Under the pieces are notes generated by a model. That model had not been told where the DNA came from. It saw only the letters and a list, made by a program, of their open reading frames with translations, and did no database searches. From positions 1 to 20,545 of the forward strand of contig JAFUZI010000015.1 of assembly GCA_017476705.1 (NCBI GenBank): a stretch of 20,545 nt of DNA, given 5' to 3'. A program made the translations under genes and the position numbers. The stretch's first letter is position 1; each line of letters opens with the position of its first letter. This DNA comes from Bacilli bacterium. GTDB taxonomy: Bacteria > Bacillota_I > Bacilli_A > RF39 > UBA660. Positions 1-7,872 of the stretch are shown here, piece after piece.

Positions 1-1473
1 CTAGAAACTGAATCTTGTTCATGTGCTAATCAAGGTGATATCGATTCTGCAAATTCAAGAAAATCAGCTGCTGCAAATGCAATGAACGCTGCAAAATCAA
101 ATTTAGATATTTGTAATGAGATAGTTAGAAGAGAATCAAAAATAAATGATGTTATAAAAGAATTTAACACATGTATTGGATATAACGCATCAATTAGTCT
201 TGACTTTTCAATTCCAGGAATAAGCGTTTCTTATAATGATGATGAATATGGAAAATCAATGGGACTTAAAATAACAAAAACTGAAAAAGATTGCTCAAAT
301 TGCTCATCAACAATCGCAAAATTCCCTGAGATTAAAGGTGGTAATGCTTCAGTTGATTATTCAAGAACAATTGATAGTAAAATTAATTTAATAAAAAATA
401 GAGTTATTATAGGTTCTATTAAGAAAACATATGATTTACAAGATGGATACTATTATTATATTAATAAAGATGATAATAAATCACTTGATTATAATAATGG
501 CTTGAAAAACTATTCATATATTGGATTTAGCAATATGCCAGTATCATATAGTGCTGCATCAAGTAAAAAGTATGATTTAAAAGTTAATATGCCAACTGTA
601 ACAGGAGATGCAAGTATTTTTGCAAAAGAAATTTCTGCAAATAATTATGTTTGTCATTACAGTGTTACAAAGACAACTCCATCAAGTTGTGTATGTCCTG
701 AGGGAACACTACATGCTGGAGAATCACTTGACTGTTTATCTAAAAATAATACTGGAACATGTCTAGATAATCAAGAAGAATATTGTAATTCTACATCTGA
801 GATTCCACATGGATGTGAATTAACATGTCCTAATGATCCATCTATGGATTTATCTAGTTGTGTAAATACAGGAAGAACTTATGATAGCTGTGCAAATGAG
901 TTCTGTAATGGTAAAAAATGGGTATGTCCTGCTGGATCTAACGAGGGTATGGATTTATCTAGTTGTGTTATTCCAATGATAGTAAAAGGATATAGCGAAA
1001 AAGATGCTTATGAATATTGCCGTGATGTTACTTGCCCTTATGGTGGAATAAAGATTATATATAGAGTTATTGATTTAACAAACCCATTCCCAAGTAAGGA
1101 TGCTGATAGTATAGTGACACAACATGATTTACATACTGGAATGTTTAATGATGAATTAAAAGGTAGATATCCTGGAGCAAACTGGAATAGTACAAAAGTT
1201 GTTAAAAGTAAAATATTAAATAATAGAACAACTGATGGTGATAAAGTTTATAATAAAGAGCCTATTTATACATTTGTTATTGATTCAGGAAATATTAAAG
1301 AAATAAGAAAGTATAATAATGCTCAAAGAGATAGTTATGCTGATTTTAAACTTAATTGCTTAGATAGTAAAACAGCATGTAAAAGTGAATTTGTTCACAA
1401 TAGAATTTATGGTTTAACAGGTGGTACATGTCAGAATGTTTCAAAAGGAAACTTCTACACATGTAACAATTAA
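1..1473 (+). CDS. Cysteine-rich secreted/surface protein, 3' part (5' end outside window)
   Basis: The reading frame is open to the first base of the window, so the true start lies upstream and the ATG at 82 is only an internal methionine. The visible part (about 490 residues) has no membrane segment. It is rich in Asn, Ser, Thr and Lys and carries more than 20 cysteines, most of them between 655 and 1060 in short CxC and Cx(4-10)C spacings that suggest disulfide-bonded extracellular modules. The heptad MDLSSCV occurs twice, 105 bases apart. A later stretch (about 1060-1200) reads YRVIDLTNPFPS and then PGANWNS. I do not recognise a named family. It stops 9 bases before a small membrane protein and leads the Tad-type genes, so it is plausibly a surface adhesin or a substrate of that machine (inference). 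The missing N-terminus should hold a signal peptide. Confidence 0.85.
   Translation, partial: LETESCSCANQGDIDSANSRKSAAANAMNAAKSNLDICNEIVRRESKINDVIKEFNTCIGYNASISLDFSIPGISVSYNDDEYGKSMGLKITKTEKDCSNCSSTIAKFPEIKGGNASVDYSRTIDSKINLIKNRVIIGSIKKTYDLQDGYYYYINKDDNKSLDYNNGLKNYSYIGFSNMPVSYSAASSKKYDLKVNMPTVTGDASIFAKEISANNYVCHYSVTKTTPSSCVCPEGTLHAGESLDCLSKNNTGTCLDNQEEYCNSTSEIPHGCELTCPNDPSMDLSSCVNTGRTYDSCANEFCNGKKWVCPAGSNEGMDLSSCVIPMIVKGYSEKDAYEYCRDVTCPYGGIKIIYRVIDLTNPFPSKDADSIVTQHDLHTGMFNDELKGRYPGANWNSTKVVKSKILNNRTTDGDKVYNKEPIYTFVIDSGNIKEIRKYNNAQRDSYADFKLNCLDSKTACKSEFVHNRIYGLTGGTCQNVSKGNFYTCNN
844..968 (+). repeat. Two direct copies of a 20-base coding repeat (MDLSSC module)
   Basis: The 20 bases atggatttatctagttgtgt occur identically at 844-863 and 949-968, in the same reading frame. 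They encode MDLSSC, followed by V in both copies. Each copy follows a CP(N/A) segment, so the repeat marks a duplicated cysteine module within the surface protein. Confidence 0.8.
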
Positions 1474-1482
1474 GGAGGTAAT

Positions 1483-1884
1483 ATGAAAGAGTCATTTTGG
1501 AGTGTGTTCATCGTAATGATTGGCGTTGTATCTCTAGCTTTCATTTACTTCTTTCAAACTGTAACATCAACAGATGAACAAAATTATACAATTTTAAAAG
1601 AAGTAACAGAAGCGGCTATGTGGGATGCCGTCGATTGGACCGAATATAGATCAACAGGAAATGTCAGAATTAATAGAGAGAAGTTTGTTGAAAACTTTAT
1701 GAGAAGATTTGCTGAGAGCGTTTCTTTAGGAAATGTTTATAGAATAGATATTTACGATGTTAGTGAGTATCCTCCTAAAGTAAGCTTAAAGGTTTCATCG
1801 AAATTAAAATCAAATGTGACCGATGAAATGATAGAATTCGATATTGTAAATAAAATTGATGCAATATTGGAAACACCATATTAA
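1483..1884 (+). CDS. Small membrane-anchored TadE/pseudopilin-like protein
   Basis: This 133-residue protein has one hydrophobic segment right at the N-terminus (residues about 5-25) behind a very short MKES leader. A mostly hydrophilic, presumably extracellular domain of about 105 residues follows. That is the layout of minor pseudopilins or TadE/TadF-like proteins, but I see no diagnostic motif and make no firm family assignment; a DUF5411-type family is possible from memory. The Shine-Dalgarno GGAGG at 1474-1478 sits 4 bases before ATG and starts directly after the stop of the upstream gene, so the two are almost certainly cotranscribed. The MKES start echoes the MKEA/MREA starts of the pilin-like genes at 5702, 5897 and 6335. 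Confidence 0.8.
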   Translation: MKESFWSVFIVMIGVVSLAFIYFFQTVTSTDEQNYTILKEVTEAAMWDAVDWTEYRSTGNVRINREKFVENFMRRFAESVSLGNVYRIDIYDVSEYPPKVSLKVSSKLKSNVTDEMIEFDIVNKIDAILETPY

Positions 1885-1902
1885 AGAAAGGAAAGGGATA
1901 AT

Positions 1903-2724
1903 ATGAATAATTTCATGATTTCAATTAGAAGATTTTTTCAAAACAAAAATACGGTAACAATAATAGGAGTTTTATTAATACTAGTTGTATTATTCTTAGG
2001 ATATCGTTACCAAATTAATAGCGCAGTTAATCCTGTTTCAGGAATTCCTGTTGCTACACAAACAATTCAACCAAGAACATTAATAGAAAGTGATATGGTA
2101 GATACTATTCAAGTTGCACCTATAGTTTTATCTGAAAATGTAATTAGAGCTAAAAGTGCAGTTGTTGGAAAATATACTGCAGTAAATACAGTAGTTCCAG
2201 AAGGAAGTATGTTCTATAAAAATACAGTTGTATCTAAAGAAGAACTTCCAGATGCAGCATTTGTAGATATTGAAAAAGGTCAAATACCATATAACTTCCC
2301 AGTTACTATGGCATCAACTTATGGTAGCTCAATTTATCCAGGAAATTATATTGATATTTATATGAAATCATATAATGAAAGTGGAGAATTAATGGTTGGA
2401 AGATTAATTGAAAATGTTAAAGTATTAGCAGTTAAAGACTCATCTGGTAGAAATGTATTTGAAAATTCAGATGAATCTAGAGTACCAGCATTTATAATTT
2501 TTGGATTAAATTATGAATTAAATATTCTACTTAGAAAAGCAAGTTATATGGATGCATTTTCTGTAGATTTATTCCCAGTACCACATGGTACTCAAGTTAA
2601 AACTGGTGAAGGTGAAACAGTTGTAAGTAGCCAAACTTTAAAAGATTTCATAAATGCTAATACAGTACCTAATGATGAAATAACTGCACAACAAGAAGCA
2701 GATGCAGCAAAAGAATCTGCATAA
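1903..2724 (+). CDS. cpaB: Flp/Tad pilus assembly protein CpaB-like (SAF domain)
   Basis: This 273-residue protein has a short cytoplasmic N-terminus, one membrane segment (residues about 18-35) and then a SAF-like domain (about 48-110). The domain has the usual IPVATQTIQPRTLIESDMV entry and a VVGKYTAVNTVVPEGSMF second half, with the pattern of CpaB/RcpC. The remaining part is beta-rich and ends in an Ala/Glu-rich tail. CpaB/RcpC is a periplasmic or wall-side assembly component of Tad pili; in a monoderm it would sit between the membrane and the wall. The position just before cpaF, tadB and tadC supports the assignment. A GGAAAGG Shine-Dalgarno precedes the start. Confidence 0.85.
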   Translation: MNNFMISIRRFFQNKNTVTIIGVLLILVVLFLGYRYQINSAVNPVSGIPVATQTIQPRTLIESDMVDTIQVAPIVLSENVIRAKSAVVGKYTAVNTVVPEGSMFYKNTVVSKEELPDAAFVDIEKGQIPYNFPVTMASTYGSSIYPGNYIDIYMKSYNESGELMVGRLIENVKVLAVKDSSGRNVFENSDESRVPAFIIFGLNYELNILLRKASYMDAFSVDLFPVPHGTQVKTGEGETVVSSQTLKDFINANTVPNDEITAQQEADAAKESA

Positions 2725-2749
2725 TAACATAGAAGAAAGTTAAGGTTTC

Positions 2750-3871
2750 ATGGAAGATAGTATGTTTTCCCAAATTGATTTTGGGGATTTAAAACAGTAC
2801 TTAGATAATGATGATATAACAGATATTTCATATGATAATGGTGGTCAAATTCACTTAAAAACATTATCAAGAGGTATTTTTAGGATAGAAAATCCTAATA
2901 TAAATAATGCATTTATGGAAAAGTTAGCGTTCCAATGCTCAAATGTTATGGGTAAGACATTTAATATGGCTCACCCATTCCTTGATGCAGAGGGTTCTGA
3001 ACTTCGTTTAAACTTTGTTCATGAATCTATTGCCAAAAATGGTATTGCATGTGTTATTCGTAAAACACCTGCGAAAATCAGACTTGAAAAAGAAAAATTA
3101 TTAAAAGAAAAATACATTGATTTAGATATACACGATTTCTTGATTCAATGTGTTTTAGGGCATTGTAATATTATAGCTTGTGGTGAAACTGGTTCAGGTA
3201 AAACAGAGTTTATCAAATATCTTGCTTCAAAAACAAGACCAGATGAAAAGCTTATTACTATTGAGGATACACTTGAACTTCATTTAGATAAGATATTCCC
3301 ACATAGAGATATTGTTACAATGAAAACAAATAATATTGCTTCATATTCAGATGTACTTGTTACATGTATGAGACAAAATCCAAAGTGGATACTTTTATCA
3401 GAAGTTCGTAGTGCTGAGGCAGTTATGGCGGTAAGAAATTCAATTTCATCAGGTCACTATATCTTATCAACCATTCATGCTGATAAAGCATCAGCAATTC
3501 CAAATCGTATGTATAGTTTATTAGAGACTAACCAAGATATGGATCAATTTATGAAGTCTGTATATAGATATATTCAAATAGGTGTATATATAAGAGGTTA
3601 TCAAGATAAAGCTACAAAACGTTTTGTTCGTGAAATTGCTGAGGTAACAGAGTTTTACGTTACTGAAGATAATGAAGCAAAATATAATGAAATTTATAAA
3701 AAAACAACATCAGGTCATGTTGTTAGACATAAACCTTCAAAATACTTAATTGACTATCTTGATAGACAAGGTGTTACATTAGATGCTAATTTAATTATGG
3801 AAGGCGAAAGTGGTACACCAGATGTAAAAGATGAAAATCAAGATGTAATTGAGACAATTGATGGTGAATAA
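2750..3871 (+). CDS. cpaF: CpaF/TadA-type secretion motor ATPase
   Basis: This 373-residue cytoplasmic hexameric ATPase of the type II/IV secretion superfamily powers pilus assembly. Visible motifs are Walker A GETGSGKT (residues 145-152, Lys151), the Asp box around TIEDTLEL, a Walker B region KWILLSEVRS (Glu218) and the histidine box ending STIHADK (His243). CpaF proteins usually have a longer N-terminal domain; here it is about 140 residues, giving a compact version. AAGG at 2742-2745 supports ATG 2750, but ATG 2762 is a possible alternative. The stop is followed at once by the Shine-Dalgarno of the next gene. Assignment to the Tad class rests on the adjacent CpaB and two GspF-like proteins. 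Confidence 0.93.
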   Translation: MEDSMFSQIDFGDLKQYLDNDDITDISYDNGGQIHLKTLSRGIFRIENPNINNAFMEKLAFQCSNVMGKTFNMAHPFLDAEGSELRLNFVHESIAKNGIACVIRKTPAKIRLEKEKLLKEKYIDLDIHDFLIQCVLGHCNIIACGETGSGKTEFIKYLASKTRPDEKLITIEDTLELHLDKIFPHRDIVTMKTNNIASYSDVLVTCMRQNPKWILLSEVRSAEAVMAVRNSISSGHYILSTIHADKASAIPNRMYSLLETNQDMDQFMKSVYRYIQIGVYIRGYQDKATKRFVREIAEVTEFYVTEDNEAKYNEIYKKTTSGHVVRHKPSKYLIDYLDRQGVTLDANLIMEGESGTPDVKDENQDVIETIDGE

Positions 3872-3881
3872 GGAGGGTAAT

Positions 3882-4790
3882 ATGATTAATTTTATAGTTT
3901 TCTTAATTATAGCTTTTATATTAGTCTTTATAATGGCCTATAGATATAATTCAGGAGATAATTTTTATAAATATATTTCAAAACAATCAAATTTGTTATA
4001 TGAGAAATTTGCTCCTTATTCATTTAGGGAAATAAGAGAAAAAGTTAAAGAATTAGGACAAGAATATACAAAAAAACAATATATGATTCAAATTGCTGTA
4101 TTTTCAATTTCTGCAGCTGTAATTTCATATTTATATTTTTATAATTTACTAATATCTTTAGTTTATATCTTAGCTGCAATATTAGTTATTCCAGTATTAA
4201 CATTCTATAGATGTAAACGTATTTATTCAGAGTTCATTTTTGAACAAATACAGGTTTATACAACAAATGTTATAATGGAATTTGCAACTACTCAATCATT
4301 TGTTAAAGCACTTGAAGGTGTTTATGATTCAGGGGTTTTAGAAGATCCTGTAAAAAGCGATGTAAAAACAATGATTGATATGTCATATGAAAATGGTACA
4401 ATTGATGCAGCAGTTCAATTTATGAATGAAAAATATGATTATTATATTGTTAAAAATATGCACCAATTATTTGTTCAAATAACAAATGAGGGTTCAAAAA
4501 ACTCAAGTGATGCATTAGAAAATATGTCACTTGATATCGATATGCTTGTTGAAAATGTGTATCGTGATAGAATGGATAGAGCACAATTCCATAAGAAATT
4601 TTTACAATTTGGTATTGTTTTATATTTAATGGTTATGTTAGTACAATTCTTACTTGGAACAGAATCTTATATTAAATTACTTGATACTAATGTTTTAGTT
4701 CAAATATTATTACATGGTATTATAATAGTTAATTCTTACTTCTTACTTAGTGGTGAGAAATACTATAATGAGAATGTGGGGGCTGAATAA
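3882..4790 (+). CDS. tadB: TadB-like inner-membrane platform protein (GspF/T2SSF family)
   Basis: This 302-residue membrane protein has an N-terminal membrane segment, a hydrophobic pair around residues 70-110, a cytoplasmic helical domain of about 140 residues and two C-terminal membrane segments. That is the TadB topology. The start is taken at ATG 3882 because a perfect AGGAGGG (3871-3877) lies 4 bases upstream; the longer frame from 3849 would overlap cpaF and has no ribosome site. Partnered with the next gene, it should form the membrane platform on which the CpaF motor acts. The stop TAA overlaps the ATG of the next gene (TAATG), so the two are translationally coupled. Confidence 0.87.
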   Translation: MINFIVFLIIAFILVFIMAYRYNSGDNFYKYISKQSNLLYEKFAPYSFREIREKVKELGQEYTKKQYMIQIAVFSISAAVISYLYFYNLLISLVYILAAILVIPVLTFYRCKRIYSEFIFEQIQVYTTNVIMEFATTQSFVKALEGVYDSGVLEDPVKSDVKTMIDMSYENGTIDAAVQFMNEKYDYYIVKNMHQLFVQITNEGSKNSSDALENMSLDIDMLVENVYRDRMDRAQFHKKFLQFGIVLYLMVMLVQFLLGTESYIKLLDTNVLVQILLHGIIIVNSYFLLSGEKYYNENVGAE

Positions 4791-5575
4791 TGGAATTTGT
4801 AATTATTGGTATTATTCTTTTATTCATACTACAATATAGTAAAAGAATTAATTTAAGAAAATTTGTTGGAGATACAGAACCATACTTTAGATCATTAATG
4901 GAAGAAGATTATGAATTTTTAGTTAAGTTAAAATATGGAAATGATGTAGATATAAATGAGCTTTTTGGACAAAGAGTTAGAAATGGAATAGTTACAATTA
5001 TAGTACTTATATTTGTATTCGTAATGTCTAAGCCAAGCTTTATAAATGTACTTCTTGCATTTATATTAGGTTATTTTATATTTAAAATGCCATATCAAAG
5101 TTTACAAAACTATTATAAAAATAACTTACATCATATTGATCAAATGCTTCCATATTATTTAAAGAGTTTGGAAATTTTGATTCAACATTATACTGTTCCA
5201 GTAGCACTTAGAAGAAGTATTAATACTGCTCCTGAAATATTTATACCAGGGCTTAAAAGATTAGTTGATAGAATTGAACAAGGTGATTCTTCGGTAGATC
5301 CTTATATGGATTTTGCAAAAGAATATCCTGTTCGTGATTCAATGCGTATGATGAGGTTACTATATCGTCTTGGTTTAGGTGATCAAGAAAATAAACAAGA
5401 ACAATTAGTAATGTTTTCACGTACAGTATCAACTCTTCAAAATAAAGCACGTGAACAAAAATATAAAGAGCGTTTAGAAAAAATGGAAAACAAAACAATG
5501 CAAATGCTATTTGTAACAGGTGGTGGAATACTTTTATTACTATTATTCTCAATGTTACAAATGATGAATTTATAA
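4790..5575 (+). CDS. tadC: TadC-like inner-membrane platform protein (GspF/T2SSF family)
   Basis: This 261-residue protein has an N-terminal membrane segment, a hydrophobic pair at about residues 68-95, a helical cytoplasmic domain (about 105-235, with HIDQMLPYYLKSLEIL typical of the GspF-like fold) and a C-terminal membrane helix. The start codon shares its A with the stop of tadB. As in canonical tad loci, two divergent GspF-like proteins follow the ATPase. A hairpin with a T-run begins one base after the stop, so this is the last gene of the first transcription unit. Confidence 0.87.
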   Translation: MEFVIIGIILLFILQYSKRINLRKFVGDTEPYFRSLMEEDYEFLVKLKYGNDVDINELFGQRVRNGIVTIIVLIFVFVMSKPSFINVLLAFILGYFIFKMPYQSLQNYYKNNLHHIDQMLPYYLKSLEILIQHYTVPVALRRSINTAPEIFIPGLKRLVDRIEQGDSSVDPYMDFAKEYPVRDSMRMMRLLYRLGLGDQENKQEQLVMFSRTVSTLQNKAREQKYKERLEKMENKTMQMLFVTGGGILLLLLFSMLQMMNL

Positions 5576-5603
5576 TTAGTACTTTAATAGTACTAATTTT
5601 TTT
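5576..5603 (+). terminator. Rho-independent terminator after tadC
   Basis: A perfect 8-bp inverted repeat, TTAGTACT (5576-5583) and AGTACTAA (5589-5596), surrounds a 5-base loop and is followed by seven T (5597-5603). The stem has few GC pairs, so termination may be partial. Confidence 0.75.
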
Positions 5604-5637
5604 GTTTGTAAACAACTGTAAATAAAATAAATATTAT

Positions 5638-5666
5638 TTGATAATTAATAAAATAGGTGTTATACT
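5638..5666 (+). promoter_or_regulatory. Strong sigma-A-type promoter of the pilin gene
   Basis: The -35 box TTGATA (5638-5643), a 17-base spacer and the -10 box TATACT (5661-5666) with an extended -10 TG at 5658-5659 form a near-consensus housekeeping promoter. Transcription should start about 30 bases before the pilin ATG at 5702. It sits just after the tadC terminator, so the pilin block has its own transcription start. Confidence 0.8.
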
Positions 5667-5701
5667 AATAGTGTAGAAAAATATAATAAGGTGGTGATAA
5701 A

Positions 5702-5884
5702 ATGAAAGAAGCATCTGGAGAAGCAAATATGACTGTAGTTACAATTATCCTAATTGGTATTATAGTTGCTGTAGCTACACCATTAATTACTAGTATGATG
5801 AATAATACTAAAGATAAAGCTGAATGTATGAATAACGGTGGATGGATTGAAAATGGTCAATGTGTTGGAGCAACTACAAAATAA
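5702..5884 (+). CDS. Flp/Tad-type major pilin (60 residues)
   Basis: This very short protein has the Flp pilin layout: a brief polar leader MKEASGEANM, one hydrophobic helix (residues about 11-31) and a small C-terminal tail. The tail has two cysteines in a CMNNGGWIENGQC loop that can close a disulfide. The ribosome site AAGGTGGTGAT is strong and the gene is first after a near-consensus promoter, as expected for an abundant structural subunit. The usual Flp processing site (Gly followed by a helix with Glu at +5) is not clear: Gly6 is a possible cleavage site, but no Glu lies at +5. No prepilin peptidase is present in the window. The call as main pilin rests on size, topology, context and expression signals. 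Confidence 0.75.
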   Translation: MKEASGEANMTVVTIILIGIIVAVATPLITSMMNNTKDKAECMNNGGWIENGQCVGATTK

Positions 5885-5896
5885 TTGGGTGAGTAG

Positions 5897-6322
5897 ATGA
5901 AAGAAGCAATTGGACATATACCTTTATATAATTTTTTAATTATATTCATAGTTATTACTTTTGGATTTTTATCTGCGACTCTTACATATTATAAGGCGTT
6001 TAAAGTAAACAGCAGAATTGCTTATGCACTGGAAGAGTTTGAAGGATATAATAGTGAATCTATTCAAGAGATAAATAGAGTTTTAGGTTCAATGGGCTAT
6101 AGAACAGGATCTGTTAAAGAATGCCCTAAAAAGACCATTGGTGCATCTATAGCTACCAATGGTGTTAATCATCCAGTATGTATTTATGAATCAAAATTAA
6201 AAAATGGATATTTCAATTATGGCATTGTAACCTATATTTATTTAGATATTCCTGTATTAGGTGGAACTTTTAAAGTTCCTGTATATACAGAATCTGAAAG
6301 AATTTTTAAATTTTCAAGTTAG
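5897..6322 (+). CDS. Pseudopilin/TadE-like membrane-anchored protein, paralog 1
   Basis: This 141-residue protein has a short MKEAIG leader, one N-terminal membrane helix (about 10-32) and an extracellular domain with two cysteines (CPKK and CIYE) likely to form a disulfide. It aligns along its whole length with the next gene: shared TYYKAFKV versus TYTKAFKV, EIN..LG..GYR, and a C-terminal YG(I/V)V.YIY..IPV(L/I)G block. The layout fits minor pilins of the TadE/TadF kind, though I cannot assign a named family. It lies 12 bases after the pilin gene with a GGGTGAG ribosome site, so it is in the pilin operon. Confidence 0.8.
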   Translation: MKEAIGHIPLYNFLIIFIVITFGFLSATLTYYKAFKVNSRIAYALEEFEGYNSESIQEINRVLGSMGYRTGSVKECPKKTIGASIATNGVNHPVCIYESKLKNGYFNYGIVTYIYLDIPVLGGTFKVPVYTESERIFKFSS

Positions 6323-6334
6323 AGTGGTGATGAT

Positions 6335-6778
6335 ATGAGAGAGGCAATTGGTAATAGTTTTGTACTTAATTTTATCATCACTTTTGTCATCCTATTTATT
6401 TTAATTTTTGTTGGAACAACAACATATACAAAAGCGTTTAAAGTTAAAAATAAAATAGTTGATACGATTGAAAATTATGATGGTAAAATAGCTACTGGTA
6501 ATAGACTTAATAGTTCTGTTTCTGATGAGATAAATGAAAAATTAGGTCAAATAGGTTATAGAATAGATCCAAGTTCTGAATGCAAAACAGATGGCCGTTT
6601 TTCAAATGGAACACTATTATCAAAAACTAGTGATTATAGATATTGCGTTTATAAGTTTTCAACTACTAAAGGCAATTATTATGGCGTTGTTGCATACATT
6701 TATATGGAAATTCCTGTAATAGGAGCTAAATTGGAATTTCCAGTATATGGTGAAACTAAAATATTTTTCGAATTATAA
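6335..6778 (+). CDS. Pseudopilin/TadE-like membrane-anchored protein, paralog 2
   Basis: This 147-residue tandem paralog of the preceding gene has an MREAIG leader, a membrane helix at about 10-32, the TYTKAFKV motif just after the helix, EINEKLGQIGYR, two cysteines in the ectodomain and the C-terminal VVAYIYMEIPVIG block. It differs by a longer loop after the helix (GKIATGNRLNSS). The ribosome site AGTGGTGATG stands directly after the upstream stop. Tandem duplication followed by divergence is the likely origin, giving two minor subunits of the same filament (inference). Confidence 0.8.
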   Translation: MREAIGNSFVLNFIITFVILFILIFVGTTTYTKAFKVKNKIVDTIENYDGKIATGNRLNSSVSDEINEKLGQIGYRIDPSSECKTDGRFSNGTLLSKTSDYRYCVYKFSTTKGNYYGVVAYIYMEIPVIGAKLEFPVYGETKIFFEL

Positions 6779-6789
6779 GGGGTGACTAG

Positions 6790-7797
6790 ATGAACGTAAT
6801 TATTTCAAATAAGCATCATGATATGTTAGAGTCATTAGATATTGATGTTATTAAATCTTTAAATGGTGAATTTGCTGTTGATGATATCGTAAGTCAATTT
6901 CAAAATTTCTTTTTTCAAAGAATGATTATAGATATTACAGCACTAAAAAATTACAAAGATGTTAAAACACTTCAAAAATTATCAATATCACTTGATATGG
7001 ATAAAATTATCCTTTTACTTGATGATTCTGTAGATGACGGAACAGGTGATTTCTTATCAAAACTTGTTTCAATGGGAATATATAACTTTACACGTACTGT
7101 TGATGGTATTATGTATTTATATAATAATCCTAATAGTTATAGGGATGTTGCCCATATACAACAATTGGATGTTACATCTAATGAACCTACTACTGTAAAT
7201 AATACTGTTGTTGAAGAAACATTTACAGGCACTCGTGTTATAGGTATAAAAAATGTTACCAAACAAACAGGAGCAACTACTTTATCTTATATGATAAAAA
7301 AACAATTAGATCGTCATTATAGCGTTGTAGCACTTGAGATTAACAAAGATGAATTTAGATATTTCAGAGAAAAGAATATGTTTTCTATTAAAGATACTGA
7401 ACTTGGTAATGCTATAGCGAAATATAATGATCGTGATGTTATTATAGTTGACGTTAATGATTCTGCTGAGGCTTTAAATGTTTGCGATGATGTTATTTAT
7501 TTAGTAGAACCATCTATTATAAAACTTAATAAATTGATGAGCGTCAATCCAACAATCTTTAAAAAATTAAAAGATAAAAAAATAATATTAAATCAAAGTA
7601 TTTTAACACAAAAAGATGTACTTGATTTTGAATATGAAGCAGGTGTTAAAATATACTTTAATATGCCACCTTTGGATGAAAGAGAAAGAAGCATACATAT
7701 ATTGAATAAGTTTTTATATATGTTAGGTTTTTCTAAGCAACAAACATCAGAAGAGGAAAACAAAAAGTTTAGCATATTAGGTTTATTTAAAAAGTAA
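6790..7797 (+). CDS. CpaE/TadZ-like localization ATPase homolog with degenerate P-loop
   Basis: This 335-residue cytoplasmic protein has two domains. The N-terminal 120 residues look like an atypical receiver-type domain (MDKIILLLDD, then VSMGIYNF). Residues about 147-300 follow the MinD/ParA-like pattern: a strand-P-loop VIGIKNVTKQTGATTL (149-165), later DVIIVDVND, then VCDDVIYLVEPS. In the deviant Walker A the first Lys is kept (Lys158), but the P-loop Lys before TT is Ala162, so nucleotide hydrolysis may be lost. TadZ/CpaE proteins place Tad machines in the cell. It ends the pilin block with a short Lys-rich tail. A ribosome site GGGGTGA is present. No terminator follows. Confidence 0.78.
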   Translation: MNVIISNKHHDMLESLDIDVIKSLNGEFAVDDIVSQFQNFFFQRMIIDITALKNYKDVKTLQKLSISLDMDKIILLLDDSVDDGTGDFLSKLVSMGIYNFTRTVDGIMYLYNNPNSYRDVAHIQQLDVTSNEPTTVNNTVVEETFTGTRVIGIKNVTKQTGATTLSYMIKKQLDRHYSVVALEINKDEFRYFREKNMFSIKDTELGNAIAKYNDRDVIIVDVNDSAEALNVCDDVIYLVEPSIIKLNKLMSVNPTIFKKLKDKKIILNQSILTQKDVLDFEYEAGVKIYFNMPPLDERERSIHILNKFLYMLGFSKQQTSEEENKKFSILGLFKK

Positions 7798-7801
7798 AAT
7801 A

Positions 7802-7828
7802 TTGACAAAAGATGTAAAATAATATAAT
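7802..7828 (+). promoter_or_regulatory. Promoter of the VirB2-like gene
   Basis: A consensus -35 TTGACA (7802-7807) is followed by overlapping -10 choices: TATAAT (7823-7828, spacer 15) or TAATAT (7825-7830, spacer 17). The predicted transcript would begin just ahead of a small GAGT-GAAA-ACTC hairpin (7841-7852) in the leader, which might stabilise the mRNA 5' end (inference). Confidence 0.7.
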
Positions 7829-7872
7829 ATTGTAAATGAAGAGTGAAAACTCATATATAGGAGGTTTAGAAT

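Noticed and set aside
844..968. CRISPR or other repeat array
   Set aside because: There are only two copies, in frame inside a coding region; no regular spacer series exists anywhere in the window.
3849..3881. Upstream ATG as the start of tadB
   Set aside because: It would overlap cpaF and lacks a ribosome site; ATG 3882 has a perfect AGGAGGG 4 bases before it.
5253..5615. Reverse-strand open frame of 120 codons
   Set aside because: It lies almost wholly antisense to tadC, has no ribosome site, and its translation is the low-complexity Phe/Leu/Ile type expected from reading an AT-rich gene backwards.
5576..5701. Riboswitch or small RNA gene between tadC and the pilin
   Set aside because: The 126 bases are explained by a terminator and a near-consensus promoter with a leader of about 30 bases; no further structured element is apparent.
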